A stretch of DNA of 64,000 nt, from positions 1 to 64,000 of the IMG/VR virus record IMGVR_UViG_3300037245_003482. The stretch is one strand, 5' to 3'. A model generated the notes under the pieces. That model was given only the letters and a program-made list of their open reading frames with translations, had not been told where the DNA came from and made no database searches. Numbering within the stretch: the stretch's first letter is position 1; every line of letters starts with the position of its first letter. Positions 34,124-42,344 of the stretch are shown piece by piece. The position numbers and the translations under genes are program-made. This DNA comes from a virus.

Positions 34124-35541
34124 ATATAGAACGTGACACAGGCAAAAATTATGATGAGGAACGCCTCTACTTATTCCAGCTGTTAACCAATACTGATTTA
34201 TTACGCAGTTGCCGGGATATATTACGCCCTGAATTGGCAAGCAACAAATACACAGAGCACCTGTTACGCTGGCTTTTGGAATATTATGATGTTACTGGTG
34301 TGGCCCCTGGCAAAGACACCACCAGCCTTTTTGTAAAGCATAAGGACAACCTGGATGAAGATGTTGCCAATAATGTGCAGAAAATACTGGAAAACCTCAG
34401 CGGTAATGAAGCAAATTATGCAATAAATAATGTGCCACATAATGCCAAAAATATTGAAAAGTATTTTAATTGGCGTGCCCTTAGTGAATTAGAAAAAAGC
34501 CTAAAAGAAGCAAATAAGGGCAAGGATGTGGAATATGCCCTACAGTTGCTGCAGAAATTTAAGCGGGTGGAAAAAACAGAATGTGGGGTGTATGACCCAT
34601 TTACTGACCATAAGCAAACAGCTGAAAGCTTCAACCTGGAGGAGGATAGGCTGATAAAGTTCCCTGGTGCCCTTGGTAATGTTATTGGGTGGTTCCTCCG
34701 TGGTGATCTTATTGGGTTCATGGCTCACCAGAAAGCAGGAAAAACATGGCTTTCTATTTTCCTATCTAGCTTTGTGATTGATTCAGGGTTCAAAGTCCTT
34801 TATTTCAATTTAGAGGTCACGGAAAAACAATTCCAAAGGCGTATTTGGCAAAACCTTAATGCTATGCCCAAGGAAGCTGGTATAAAGGTTAAATTACCCC
34901 ATTTTACGGATGATGGTGATATTGAATGGGATGAAACCATAACCAAAGATGAAGACCTTATTGTGGATGAGGAAAGTATAAAAAAACGTGCAGAATCCCT
35001 TAAGTTGCAGAAACGGGGCCGTATCAAAGTTGTAACCATGAAACGTGGTAGTGCTACTTTAAGCAAAATACAAAGTAAAACAGCACAATTGGAAAAGGAA
35101 CTAGGTTTCGTGCCTGATTTAATAGTGATTGATAATTTCGATGTGGTGCAAATAAAAGATGCAGAAGAAGAAGAGAAGCTTTGGATGCATGCAGCGGGTT
35201 GGGCCCAGGAGGAGAATTACTGCATACTTACACCCACCCAAGGCAACAGGGACAGTTATAAGAAAAAAGGGGGCATAAAGGCCCTGGGTGGTAGTTACCG
35301 CAAATGTTCCCATGTGGGTAAAATGTTCATGCTCACTATGTCAGAAGATGAAAAAATGAATTGCTTTTGCCGTGTTAAACTGCTTGAAGGCATTGATCGT
35401 GATGATGGGCCAGCAGAAGGTGGTGAAGCAGTTGTACTGCATGCATTGGGCCTGGGCATGTGGCATGTGGATAGTAGGTATATTAATGAAACCCAAATAG
35501 GTAAACAAGAAATGCTTTCCTGGGGCAGTAAAGACGATTAA
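34120..35541 (+). CDS. DnaB-like replicative helicase
   Basis: 473 residues. N-terminal helical domain to ~160, then a RecA-type motor: Walker A A202-H-Q-K-A-G-K-T209, Walker B DLIVIDNFD near residue 325 and PTQGNRDSY sensor-like segment. It starts with a TTG overlapping the SNF2 stop (TTGA). Unwinds DNA at the phage fork together with the primase 2.5 kb upstream. T4 gp41-type homologue by context. Confidence 0.8.
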   Translation: MNIERDTGKNYDEERLYLFQLLTNTDLLRSCRDILRPELASNKYTEHLLRWLLEYYDVTGVAPGKDTTSLFVKHKDNLDEDVANNVQKILENLSGNEANYAINNVPHNAKNIEKYFNWRALSELEKSLKEANKGKDVEYALQLLQKFKRVEKTECGVYDPFTDHKQTAESFNLEEDRLIKFPGALGNVIGWFLRGDLIGFMAHQKAGKTWLSIFLSSFVIDSGFKVLYFNLEVTEKQFQRRIWQNLNAMPKEAGIKVKLPHFTDDGDIEWDETITKDEDLIVDEESIKKRAESLKLQKRGRIKVVTMKRGSATLSKIQSKTAQLEKELGFVPDLIVIDNFDVVQIKDAEEEEKLWMHAAGWAQEENYCILTPTQGNRDSYKKKGGIKALGGSYRKCSHVGKMFMLTMSEDEKMNCFCRVKLLEGIDRDDGPAEGGEAVVLHALGLGMWHVDSRYINETQIGKQEMLSWGSKDD

Positions 35542-35548
35542 TTAATTA

Positions 35549-35560
35549 TTTTTTAAAAAA
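35549..35560. promoter_or_regulatory. TTTTTTAAAAAA element
   Basis: A/T palindrome 58 bases before the next start codon; same block as at 26367, 27444, 52429 and 56096. Confidence 0.45.
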
Positions 35561-35592
35561 GTATTAGGAAGTAGGTGTCTTTTTGTATATAT

Positions 35593-35605
35593 TATAAGTA
35601 AGGGC
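35593..35605 (+). promoter_or_regulatory. Weak promoter-motif variant (TATAAGTAAGGGC)
   Basis: Degenerate version of the phage motif 13 bases before the ATG at 35619, with GGAGG between. Confidence 0.35.
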
Positions 35606-35618
35606 ATAGGAGGACAGG

Positions 35619-35930
35619 ATGAAAGAATTTAAAGAACTACCAGTAGCAATGCAAAATAACATAAATAACCTTGCTGCGTCAATGGGTGTAACAGCTATAA
35701 ATGCTTATTCTCTTATTACACTTACCATAAACGGTATGGAACAGGACAAAGTGGTTGACTGTATTCCTGCTATGAACAAAGAAGAAAAAGAATACATATG
35801 TGAAACATATATGTGTTGTGCAGTTGAGCGTTTCACTAAATTTAGTGAAAACTTCCAGACTAGGGCCACCATGCGTGAAGGTTTTGCTGCCTTGGTTTAC
35901 AACAAAATAAGCACAGGGGGGGCAGGATGA
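35619..35930 (+). CDS. Hypothetical protein
   Basis: 103 residues, GGAGG site. Helical (LPVAMQNNINNLAASMG) with four Cys in the C-terminal half including Y-M-C-C. Start of a small operon ahead of the terminase small subunit. No family recognised. Confidence 0.6.
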   Translation: MKEFKELPVAMQNNINNLAASMGVTAINAYSLITLTINGMEQDKVVDCIPAMNKEEKEYICETYMCCAVERFTKFSENFQTRATMREGFAALVYNKISTGGAG

Positions 35931-36217
35931 TTAAGAAAATAACAATCAACAAACTGCAAATAGAAATATTCAACCTTGTTGCTGGCCTTACCAACATGAC
36001 ACCTGATGAAGTAGCAAAGGATTGGTGTGTGTGTCCCAACCAAGCTGCTAAATTTAGGGCCTGGTTTGAAAATAAAGAATTGGAAAAATACAAAGTGCGG
36101 TACAGGGTTGCAGGCAAAACAAAAAGGGAAGAACAGCTAATCACGTACCATGAACTGAAGTATATACAAAGTATGCCCTATTATTACTGTGACATAATGG
36201 CATGCAGATTAAAATAA
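35927..36217 (+). CDS. Hypothetical basic protein
   Basis: 96 residues, 4-base overlap with the previous gene. Helical; DWCVCPNQAAKFRAWFEN includes a C-x-C pair. The stop is followed directly by a strong hairpin. Function unknown. Confidence 0.55.
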   Translation: MIKKITINKLQIEIFNLVAGLTNMTPDEVAKDWCVCPNQAAKFRAWFENKELEKYKVRYRVAGKTKREEQLITYHELKYIQSMPYYYCDIMACRLK

Positions 36218-36222
36218 CAAGG

Positions 36223-36274
36223 GGCCCCGGTGCAACACTCCTTGTGTTCCTCCCTCCTGAGTTGCACTGGGGCC
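36223..36274 (+). terminator. 14-bp hairpin with CCTCCCTCC in the loop
   Basis: GGCCCCGGTGCAAC (36223-36236) pairs with GTTGCACTGGGGCC (36261-36274), one G-T wobble. The 24-base loop contains TTCCTCCCTCCTG, resembling an anti-Shine-Dalgarno. Only a weak T run follows (GATTTTA). Terminator or a small stable RNA. Confidence 0.55.
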
Positions 36275-36304
36275 TGATTTTACCCACAAACCCAAAGGAT
36301 ATAT

Positions 36305-36490
36305 ATGAATAATATTAAGAAAATAGCAAAGGCAACAGCACGCATGGGTGCCAAACAGAAGCCATTTAAAACCTTAAGCAGTGCTGAACGCAGCATTCGA
36401 CGTAATGTAAGGCTGGACAAAGATTGCAAAAAAGAAGCGGACCGCATTAAAGAAGCAGGCCGCACCAAAAAGGGAAAGAAGAATAAATGA
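36305..36490 (+). CDS. Small basic protein
   Basis: 61 residues, about 40 percent Lys/Arg (RSIRRNVRLDKDCKKEAD, ending KKGKKNK). AAAGGA upstream. Probably nucleic-acid binding; no family. Confidence 0.5.
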   Translation: MNNIKKIAKATARMGAKQKPFKTLSSAERSIRRNVRLDKDCKKEADRIKEAGRTKKGKKNK

Positions 36491-36513
36491 TTACCCTTGC
36501 AAGTAGCAGTTTT

Positions 36514-36551
36514 GGTAATAGGTATAACTTTAATTATTTATACCTATTACC
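36514..36551 (+). terminator. Perfect 13-bp hairpin before the terminase genes
   Basis: GGTAATAGGTATA pairs with TATACCTATTACC around a 12-base loop, followed by a second CCTATTACC copy and TTTTTT. Intrinsic terminator likely, or a transcription factor operator. Confidence 0.6.
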
Positions 36552-36633
36552 TATTACCTTTTTTAATACCTTATGTTACTTTTTGGAAAAATATTTTATA
36601 CTTAAAAGTAACACCTTTTACCAGTTTATTTCT

Positions 36634-37527
36634 ATGTCATATGATAAAAAAACTAAAATTCAGGCACTTGAAGAAGTGATGCTAGGAACGGATACAAAAA
36701 CTAAAATTGCAGCCAAATATGGCATCTCAACAAAGACACTTTGGCAGTGGTGTAAAAACCCCCCAAGGTCAGATGATTCTGCTGTTCCACTCACAGCACA
36801 AGAGGTGGTAAAAGAATTCACACCAAGGGTTCAGTATGCCCAAAATAAACCACTAACAACTGATGACACTGATCTTATAAATTTAGAATTACAAGGGGCA
36901 ACAGATAGCTTATTGGTGGATCAATTAGCCTCCAAAAAAGACAGGGATTATTGCCTGCTCTATGTGCGCAGCAGGGACAGAACAAACAGCTATATGGAAG
37001 CATATAACTTTAAAAACAGGGGTACAGCATGGTCTAAAAGCCAGACATTGATGCATAGGCCTCATATACGTGATGCAATACGGCAATTAAATTTATTACA
37101 AATTAAAACATTTGAAAGTGATATATTACCCACATGCATGGATTTTTTGCATAATGTGGTTACTGCGGACCTTTATAACTACATGGATGATAAGGGTAAT
37201 TTGAAGCCTGGTTCTGACTTAGCCCCTGAACAGCGTATGCTCATACAGAAAATTGAAAAAAAGGTAGTGACCTACATAAGTGGATATGATGGTGACAAGC
37301 CTATTTATGATGTGGCTGAAAAATGGAAAATAGAATTACCCAAAAAAGACAAGGCAATTGAGCTTTTAGGTAAAATTGTGGGTATGTGGCATGAAAGCAA
37401 TTTATCCCTTAATTTTACCCAAAATAACGTAAATGTTACCCAGCAGAAAGCAACAGAGGGTATGGAAGTTCTAAAACAAATACAGCAGGGCCGCGACCCA
37501 TTGCAACAAGGAGACAAAAATGGCTAA
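36634..37527 (+). CDS. terS: Terminase small subunit
   Basis: 297 residues from the ATG at 36634; a longer frame from 36487 would read through the hairpin and is unlikely. An HTH at ~15-35 (KTKIAAKYGISTKTLWQWCK) should bind the packaging site. Then YVRSRDRTNSYMEAYNFKN with a second helical unit and KDKAIELLGKIVGMW, the usual terminase small-subunit layout. No SD sequence; leader is A/T-rich. It lies 6.3 kb before the large subunit gene. Confidence 0.7.
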   Translation: MSYDKKTKIQALEEVMLGTDTKTKIAAKYGISTKTLWQWCKNPPRSDDSAVPLTAQEVVKEFTPRVQYAQNKPLTTDDTDLINLELQGATDSLLVDQLASKKDRDYCLLYVRSRDRTNSYMEAYNFKNRGTAWSKSQTLMHRPHIRDAIRQLNLLQIKTFESDILPTCMDFLHNVVTADLYNYMDDKGNLKPGSDLAPEQRMLIQKIEKKVVTYISGYDGDKPIYDVAEKWKIELPKKDKAIELLGKIVGMWHESNLSLNFTQNNVNVTQQKATEGMEVLKQIQQGRDPLQQGDKNG

Positions 37528-38089
37528 ATATGTTTATACAGGTACATGTAGCACATGTGGGCACACCCCAGTCTTAATCTTAGGGTGTAACTTTGTGGGG
37601 GGCAGTGATTATACCGCTGCATTAAAATGCCAAAAGTGTGGTAGGACTGAAGAGAAAGAAATACATGAGGATCATATGACACAAGAACCAGAAAAAGAAA
37701 ACACAATGCAAACACCCAAACCAATTGAAAAAGGCCGTAATTCAGGCAACAAGTACCACAGAACCATAGTAAACATACATGGGGTACCTTTGGCTGATGT
37801 GGATGTATATAGCGTTTTAATGGCCTTTGATGTAAAAAACCCGGGGTGCCAGCATGGCATTAAGAAACTATTATGTGCAGGCATAAGGGGTAAAGGAAGC
37901 GCATTAAATGATATTACAGAATCTATTCCTGCAGTAGAAAGGGCCATTAGGATTGAAAAAGGCATTGAATTAACCCCTGAAGAACAAAATGCAAAGTTCA
38001 TAATTGATACAACTGTAAAATCAGGGGGGGAAGTAAATACTAACTACCCACCAATAGATTTTGTATCTGGGGAACGAACAGATGATTGA
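37520..38089 (+). CDS. Zinc-ribbon protein with conserved phage domain
   Basis: 189 residues. N-terminal zinc ribbon with CSTCG and CQKCGRT. The central VDVYSVLMAFDVKNPGCQHG and following KKLLCAGIRGKG helix resemble a small conserved phage domain usually described as hypothetical. The Met at 53 could start a shorter product lacking the ribbon. Overlaps terS by eight bases. Confidence 0.6.
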   Translation: MAKYVYTGTCSTCGHTPVLILGCNFVGGSDYTAALKCQKCGRTEEKEIHEDHMTQEPEKENTMQTPKPIEKGRNSGNKYHRTIVNIHGVPLADVDVYSVLMAFDVKNPGCQHGIKKLLCAGIRGKGSALNDITESIPAVERAIRIEKGIELTPEEQNAKFIIDTTVKSGGEVNTNYPPIDFVSGERTDD

Positions 38090-38405
38090 TGTAATAGTTT
38101 TTTCAATGGCCCTTATAATGGTTTTAGTTATGCTACAGGCCATTTTATCCAAAGGTGCAGGCATACAACACTTCAAACGCTATGGGCGTTATATCATGCT
38201 TGAAAGGGCTGCATATAAGGAAAATGGGTACCCAACCAGCTGCATTTATTGCGCCCACCACTACCATTATACAGGGCCTATGGGGCACCGCTGCTATGGG
38301 CGTAAGAGAAGGGTGGACAACTTACGCAGTTTCCCCTTTAAAACACCACAGAGGTGCTTCAAATACAAAAAAATGATATCCATTTATGATTTAGGGGATT
38401 TGTAA
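38082..38405 (+). CDS. Membrane-anchored Cys-containing protein
   Basis: 107 residues from the ATG at 38082. One N-terminal span (VIVFSMALIMVLVMLQAIL), then a basic cytoplasmic-type domain with C-I-Y-C...H-H and C-Y-G-R, possibly a zinc site. Unknown function. Overlaps genes on both sides. Confidence 0.55.
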   Translation: MIDVIVFSMALIMVLVMLQAILSKGAGIQHFKRYGRYIMLERAAYKENGYPTSCIYCAHHYHYTGPMGHRCYGRKRRVDNLRSFPFKTPQRCFKYKKMISIYDLGDL

Positions 38406-38932
38406 TGGATATAACCACCTTAGAAATGGAAATTGCAGCCGCAGATTTCTTTAATATTAGGCGTAATACAATTGTGCCTAATTTGCACTGGGGCCTTGAT
38501 TTCATGCATGAATGTGATATTTTTGTTGCTTCCCCCACTGGGCAATGTACAGAAATAGAAATAAAAGTTTCAAAAAAAGACATAATTGCAGACAAAAAGA
38601 AAAAACACAACCACATAGACAAGCTGAATAGAATAAAGAATTTCTATTTTGCTGTACCAAAAGAACTTGCTGAATTTGCACTTAGCCGCATTCCAAGCCA
38701 TGCAGGGCTATTAGTGGCTACAAAGGAAAATATAGGGGGCAAGGTTAAGGTACGGTTGAGATGTAAACGCAACTGTGTCCCAGATGCAAATGCCCGCAAA
38801 CTATACAAAGAAGAACAGGACCAAGTATTAAGGCTTAGTTCAATGCGTATATGGGCAGCAAAAGGCCAAATACATAAGTTATGTGAAGAAATACAGCAGC
38901 TAAAAGAAGAATTAAAGAAGGGCTTATTATGA
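38405..38932 (+). CDS. PD-(D/E)XK nuclease-like protein
   Basis: 175 residues. After an N-terminal helix, N-x-H-W-G-L-D...CDIFVASPTG precedes EIEIKVSKKD, giving the D...E-x-K core of restriction-like nucleases, then DKKKKHNHIDKLNRIKNFYFAVP and LLVA, similar to MmcB-like repair nucleases. C-terminal ~40 residues form a coil. Might process branched or foreign DNA. No adjoining restriction partner recognised. Confidence 0.65.
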   Translation: MDITTLEMEIAAADFFNIRRNTIVPNLHWGLDFMHECDIFVASPTGQCTEIEIKVSKKDIIADKKKKHNHIDKLNRIKNFYFAVPKELAEFALSRIPSHAGLLVATKENIGGKVKVRLRCKRNCVPDANARKLYKEEQDQVLRLSSMRIWAAKGQIHKLCEEIQQLKEELKKGLL

Positions 38933-39195
38933 CTATAAAAACAGATGTAGTACTTGAAAATTGGAACTGGTTTACACGTACCAAGCCCAGTGGGGCAATA
39001 GAAGCAGCATGGGTATGTGGGCACCTAAAGGGGCACCCAGAATTCCCTGAAGACCCCCTTTTGAATAATATAAGGCTAAATGCCCCTTTAGACCTTAAAA
39101 ATAGGACTTTCCATTTTGGTGGGGTATTGGTGCGTTTTGGTAAATTAAACCTAAATGTAAACCCAAAACTAACAGAATTTATTGAACAGGAGTAA
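38929..39195 (+). CDS. Hypothetical protein
   Basis: 88 residues, 4-base overlap with the nuclease-like gene. Trp-rich start (LENWNWFTRT) and a beta-rich C-terminal half (RTFHFGGVLVRFGKLNLNV). No family recognised. Confidence 0.55.
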   Translation: MTIKTDVVLENWNWFTRTKPSGAIEAAWVCGHLKGHPEFPEDPLLNNIRLNAPLDLKNRTFHFGGVLVRFGKLNLNVNPKLTEFIEQE

Positions 39196-39198
39196 AAA

Positions 39199-39669
39199 GT
39201 GAAACAAATAAAAAGAGTAAAAGTGGCAATATTGGACAAAAAAACACCAAACAAAAATAGCACCCTTTCACATAATAAAAAACATGTTGTAAGGTTGCTG
39301 GCAACTGTACCAAATGTACCATTGCTTTTCGATAAGGATAACGTATTCCCCTATGACAAAATACCAAAGGACAAACATGTGGGAAGGGCCCACAATTTCA
39401 CAGTTGAAAAAAATGTACTTTATGCTGATTTTATCATAAAAGACGACATACAATATTTAGCCGTGAGTGAAGCAGCAGGCCCCCTTTCTGCACGTATGAC
39501 TACTGAATATGAAGAAGATGATTTAGTGTGCATCATTAATATTTACCTTTATTCTATGCAGGAAGGTGATGAAGAATGGACAGGTGTAATAGAAGGGGAA
39601 CTTGAACCATACCCAACACCAAAGGCACCACCTGAACAAAAAACAGAAGAAAAATTTAGGAAAGATTAG
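39199..39669 (+). CDS. Hypothetical protein, GTG start
   Basis: 156 residues; GTG at 39199 preceded by AGGAG. Mixed fold with VVRLLATVPNVPLLFDKD and a Pro/Glu-rich C-terminus. Followed by a terminator-like hairpin. Function unknown. Confidence 0.55.
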   Translation: MKQIKRVKVAILDKKTPNKNSTLSHNKKHVVRLLATVPNVPLLFDKDNVFPYDKIPKDKHVGRAHNFTVEKNVLYADFIIKDDIQYLAVSEAAGPLSARMTTEYEEDDLVCIINIYLYSMQEGDEEWTGVIEGELEPYPTPKAPPEQKTEEKFRKD

Positions 39670-39673
39670 CATT

Positions 39674-39694
39674 AGGGGCCATTAGGCCCTTTTT
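39674..39694 (+). terminator. Terminator-like hairpin
   Basis: AGGGGCC and GGCCCT around an ATTA loop with one bulged G, then TTTTT. Lies inside the operon, so possibly a partial stop. Confidence 0.5.
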
Positions 39695-39715
39695 CACCTT
39701 AATAAGGGGCAATAA

Positions 39716-40219
39716 ATGCCAAATGACTTTGAAATAGATACAGAGTACCATGCAATAATAAAAGAAGCCTGTATTGCTGCAATGCATGGGCATTACACAG
39801 AAACAGAACCAGGGTATTACAAACGCACCATACCAAAAGTAACAAAAGGTAACAATGTACATATAGTGGCATATGAGGGCACAAAACCACCAGAACCTTG
39901 CAGCATTTTAAAGTACGAATACTACCTGCAATCCCAACCAATAATTGAAGAACTAAATGATACAGGCCCCTGTATTATTAATATGCCCCGGGTTATATTT
40001 GAGTGGGAAAAGCACCCCCGTAATTGGTTTATAAGCCAATGGGCGCATGAGTACACACTGTACAAAACAGAAGGTGGTGTGGAAGTAAAACTAAAATGCA
40101 GGCTACATAACCAACAGGCCCATGATTTAATTTATAAAATTGGGCTTAAAAATGAAAAATCAACAACATTCAGAAGTGCATCAACATGGTGTAAGGAGTT
40201 TGAATTTGCTACAGATTGA
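39716..40219 (+). CDS. Hypothetical protein
   Basis: 167 residues, GGGGCAAT leader. Predicted alpha/beta with IVAYEGTKPPEPCSILKYEYYL and a C-terminal S-T-W-C-K-E-F. No motif identified. Confidence 0.55.
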   Translation: MPNDFEIDTEYHAIIKEACIAAMHGHYTETEPGYYKRTIPKVTKGNNVHIVAYEGTKPPEPCSILKYEYYLQSQPIIEELNDTGPCIINMPRVIFEWEKHPRNWFISQWAHEYTLYKTEGGVEVKLKCRLHNQQAHDLIYKIGLKNEKSTTFRSASTWCKEFEFATD

Positions 40220-40367
40220 TAAATTACCCTGCACCACATGCGGGGGCAAAGGAAGCATTACAGAAGTAGTTAGTTTTAATTTTGGTTTAGTGGCCTTTAT
40301 TTATGGGCATATACAACAACATAGGGATACCATATGTGAAATATGTGGTGGCAAAGGAGTAGTATAA
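40206..40367 (+). CDS. Small zinc protein with two CxxCGGKG motifs, TTG start
   Basis: 53 residues from the TTG at 40206, chosen because AAGGAG lies six bases upstream. CTTCGGKG near the start and CEICGGKG at the end are DnaJ-type CxxCxGxG elements that could bind one zinc together. TAATG overlap with the next gene, which ends in similar motifs. Confidence 0.55.
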   Translation: MLQIDKLPCTTCGGKGSITEVVSFNFGLVAFIYGHIQQHRDTICEICGGKGVV

Positions 40368-40921
40368 TGGATGTAGAAAGCATTGAAACAAAGCAATATC
40401 AAGTAGTACAGGTACAGGGTGTAAATATGTTCAGGTATGCCCCTGATGATTGGCGTACACAATACCAAGGGGCAAAAGTGACACCCCCCATACCTTTCAC
40501 CATAGCAGAACTGGAAGAATTGTACCAGCAGTACCTAAAGAACCATATTTGCCGGGTGTACCCTGCAAAAGATATTAAGGTACAAAAACAGCTTGATGAA
40601 GCCCCATCAGACGTGTTCCGCATTGTACAAATACTCCACCATATGAATTATGAAGGTATGCTGGGGCGCCACACAGGGCAAGCAGAAGAAATAGCCATTG
40701 CAGAAATGCTTATTAATAAATTTACGGGCACTTATGGGGAAAACAAGTACAAAGCCCTTAAAGAAGCTGTATTAAACAAAAAGAGTTGCAGGGCCTGTTG
40801 TGGTGAAGGTTTTATAGGCCTTGACGGTGTAAAAGAAATGTGCCACAGCTGCAGGGGCACAGGGGAAAGCCTGGATACTCTTATTTCCATACGCAACGAA
40901 TTGAAACATGGGGTATTGTAA
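40367..40921 (+). CDS. Hypothetical protein with C-terminal zinc motifs
   Basis: 184 residues from the ATG at 40367 (TAATG). Helical body, then CRACCGEG and CHSCRGTG near the C-terminus, again of DnaJ zinc-finger type. Coupled to neighbours on both sides. May bind nucleic acid or a partner protein; unknown. Confidence 0.6.
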   Translation: MDVESIETKQYQVVQVQGVNMFRYAPDDWRTQYQGAKVTPPIPFTIAELEELYQQYLKNHICRVYPAKDIKVQKQLDEAPSDVFRIVQILHHMNYEGMLGRHTGQAEEIAIAEMLINKFTGTYGENKYKALKEAVLNKKSCRACCGEGFIGLDGVKEMCHSCRGTGESLDTLISIRNELKHGVL

Positions 40922-41073
40922 TGGAACCTACTTGCGTGGAACTAACAGTAATTAAAGAAAATAAGGCAAGAGAACAAAAGCGGATTGATTACTACCAGGG
41001 GCAAATTGACAAACTGGATGCAAAAGAACATATTTTAGATAACATTGCTGAAATGCAGAGGATGTATGGGTAA
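40921..41073 (+). CDS. Small coiled-coil protein
   Basis: 50 residues from the ATG at 40921 (TAATG overlap). Charged helix with heptads (KENKAREQKRIDYYQGQIDK). No other features. Confidence 0.5.
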   Translation: MEPTCVELTVIKENKAREQKRIDYYQGQIDKLDAKEHILDNIAEMQRMYG

Positions 41074-41092
41074 AGAAGAAAAAGGAGTAACT

Positions 41093-41323
41093 ATGAAATA
41101 TATACTAATCATACTACTATTGCTATTGTCAGCATGTGAAACCGTGGTAGTGGATAACAATGTGGTACCAGTTATCGTGGTACCAGGTGGCACAGGGGAT
41201 ACTTTGTACATAAGGGATACAATCCTGCAGGTGGACACAATTTACAGCGTGGACACCCTTAGAATTATAGAAAGGGATACTATATATGAAGTAATCAATG
41301 TAATAAAACTAGGCGGGGGGTAA
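41093..41323 (+). CDS. Lipoprotein, outer-membrane spanin candidate
   Basis: 76 residues from the ATG at 41093 (AAAGGAG upstream). Signal peptide MKYILIILLLLL with lipobox L-S-A-C, giving a mature lipoprotein of ~60 residues. That part has a repeating D-T-(I/L) pattern (DTLYIRDTILQVDTIYSVDT), probably extended beta. Small lipoproteins followed by membrane proteins are typical of o-spanin genes in phages of Gram-negative hosts. Sequence alone does not prove lysis function. Confidence 0.6.
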   Translation: MKYILIILLLLLSACETVVVDNNVVPVIVVPGGTGDTLYIRDTILQVDTIYSVDTLRIIERDTIYEVINVIKLGGG

Positions 41324-41327
41324 CAGT

Positions 41328-41639
41328 ATGGAAACATTTGTAGGATTGTTAGCTATAGCACTTATAATGCTGGTTACCTTTATAATATGTAAGGTAGAGG
41401 ATATGTGTTTGAAAAAGAAGCTGAAACCAAGCAGCAAAGACAGAATTATACATATGTCAGTAGTTACCCGGGTGAGAAGGGAAAATTCTAACAATGTACT
41501 AAATGTAAATTCAAGTTGCCCAACAGGTGTATGGTATGGTAAGTGCCCCCATTGTGGAGGACCATTACGTACCTACATGGGGATACATGATAGTCATTGT
41601 ATGCATTGCCGTTGTTTTATAATTTGGCCAGAGGCATAG
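41328..41639 (+). CDS. Membrane-anchored zinc-ribbon protein
   Basis: 103 residues. N-terminal span (FVGLLAIALIMLVTFIICKV), basic linker, then CPHCGG and CMHCRC pairs forming a zinc ribbon. Five bases after the lipoprotein gene. Unknown role. Confidence 0.6.
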   Translation: METFVGLLAIALIMLVTFIICKVEDMCLKKKLKPSSKDRIIHMSVVTRVRRENSNNVLNVNSSCPTGVWYGKCPHCGGPLRTYMGIHDSHCMHCRCFIIWPEA

Positions 41640-41642
41640 GGC

Positions 41643-41903
41643 ATGGAAACAATAGCTGGTATTATAGGAATTGTATTCACTGCTTTTGGTTATTTGTCAT
41701 TTTTTGCATTATGTTTGCATGTAGCTTTAATACTAATAGGTGGCTTGGGATACTTGGTATTTGTGGTCCTCTTTTACATAGTTCACATAGGCATATATGG
41801 GGCTAAAATAACTAAAGTACTTTGGGGCAAAAGGCCCTTTGGGCATGGTACCATAAGGACCGTAGAAACTAAGTGGAATAGTGGGACAAATACGGATGTG
41901 TAG
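41643..41903 (+). CDS. Two-span membrane protein, holin candidate
   Basis: 86 residues. Hydrophobic stretches at ~4-30 and ~33-50 with little between, then a basic C-terminus. Size and topology fit a holin, and the lipoprotein sits two genes upstream, but no family signature is present. Confidence 0.5.
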   Translation: METIAGIIGIVFTAFGYLSFFALCLHVALILIGGLGYLVFVVLFYIVHIGIYGAKITKVLWGKRPFGHGTIRTVETKWNSGTNTDV

Positions 41904-41928
41904 TCCCTGTTATTTTAAAAAACCAATG

Positions 41929-41970
41929 GGATTTTGGGGCATGGCATCGTTACCTAAAAGCCCCAAATCC
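41929..41970 (+). terminator. Hairpin after the membrane-protein cluster
   Basis: GGATTTTGGGGC pairs with GCCCCAAATCC with one bulged T, followed by ACAAATTTTAAAT. A candidate terminator before the promoter copy at 42041. Confidence 0.55.
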
Positions 41971-42040
41971 AACAAATTTTAAATATTTGGCAGGGTAACC
42001 TTGGGAAATTTGGGGTAACGTATTTAGTAAGGTAACTTGT

Positions 42041-42052
42041 TATAATAGGGGC
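42041..42052 (+). promoter_or_regulatory. Phage promoter motif (TATAATAGGGGC)
   Basis: Preceded by TAACTTGT, 31 bases before the ATG at 42083; AAGGAG follows. Confidence 0.65.
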
Positions 42053-42082
42053 ATAGGGCCCTAAAAGGCAAAGGAGTAAGAA

Positions 42083-42334
42083 ATGGGAGCAAAAGGCGAA
42101 GAACTAACACCAGGCACTATTGATATGGGGCATGGGGACCTACATGTGACCTATGAGACAGAATATAGTAGCATTAGTGATACAGTAGGCATTGCACAGA
42201 TTGTCAATAAGGAACAGCCTGAAATGATAGGCAAAGTACATGGGTACGGTGGGCATATTGAATTCAACAAATATGACTTGGAACAAATAGTAAAGCACTT
42301 GATTTCAGTTGGTGCAATTGATATAAGGGTGTGA
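42083..42334 (+). CDS. Small hypothetical protein
   Basis: 83 residues, strong AAGGAG site, own promoter copy. Gly/Tyr-rich N-terminus, then HIEFNKYDLEQIVKHLISVGA, a compact helix. No family. Confidence 0.55.
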   Translation: MGAKGEELTPGTIDMGHGDLHVTYETEYSSISDTVGIAQIVNKEQPEMIGKVHGYGGHIEFNKYDLEQIVKHLISVGAIDIRV

Positions 42335-42344
42335 AGGGGCTTAA

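Noticed and set aside
36487-36633. N-terminal extension of the terminase small subunit
   Set aside because: Would translate through a perfect 13-bp hairpin and T tract; the ATG at 36634 starts directly before the HTH domain.
38405-38932. Restriction-modification pairing of the PD-(D/E)XK protein with the methyltransferases
   Set aside because: They are 12 kb apart on opposite strands, and the nuclease resembles repair-type MmcB proteins more than restriction enzymes.
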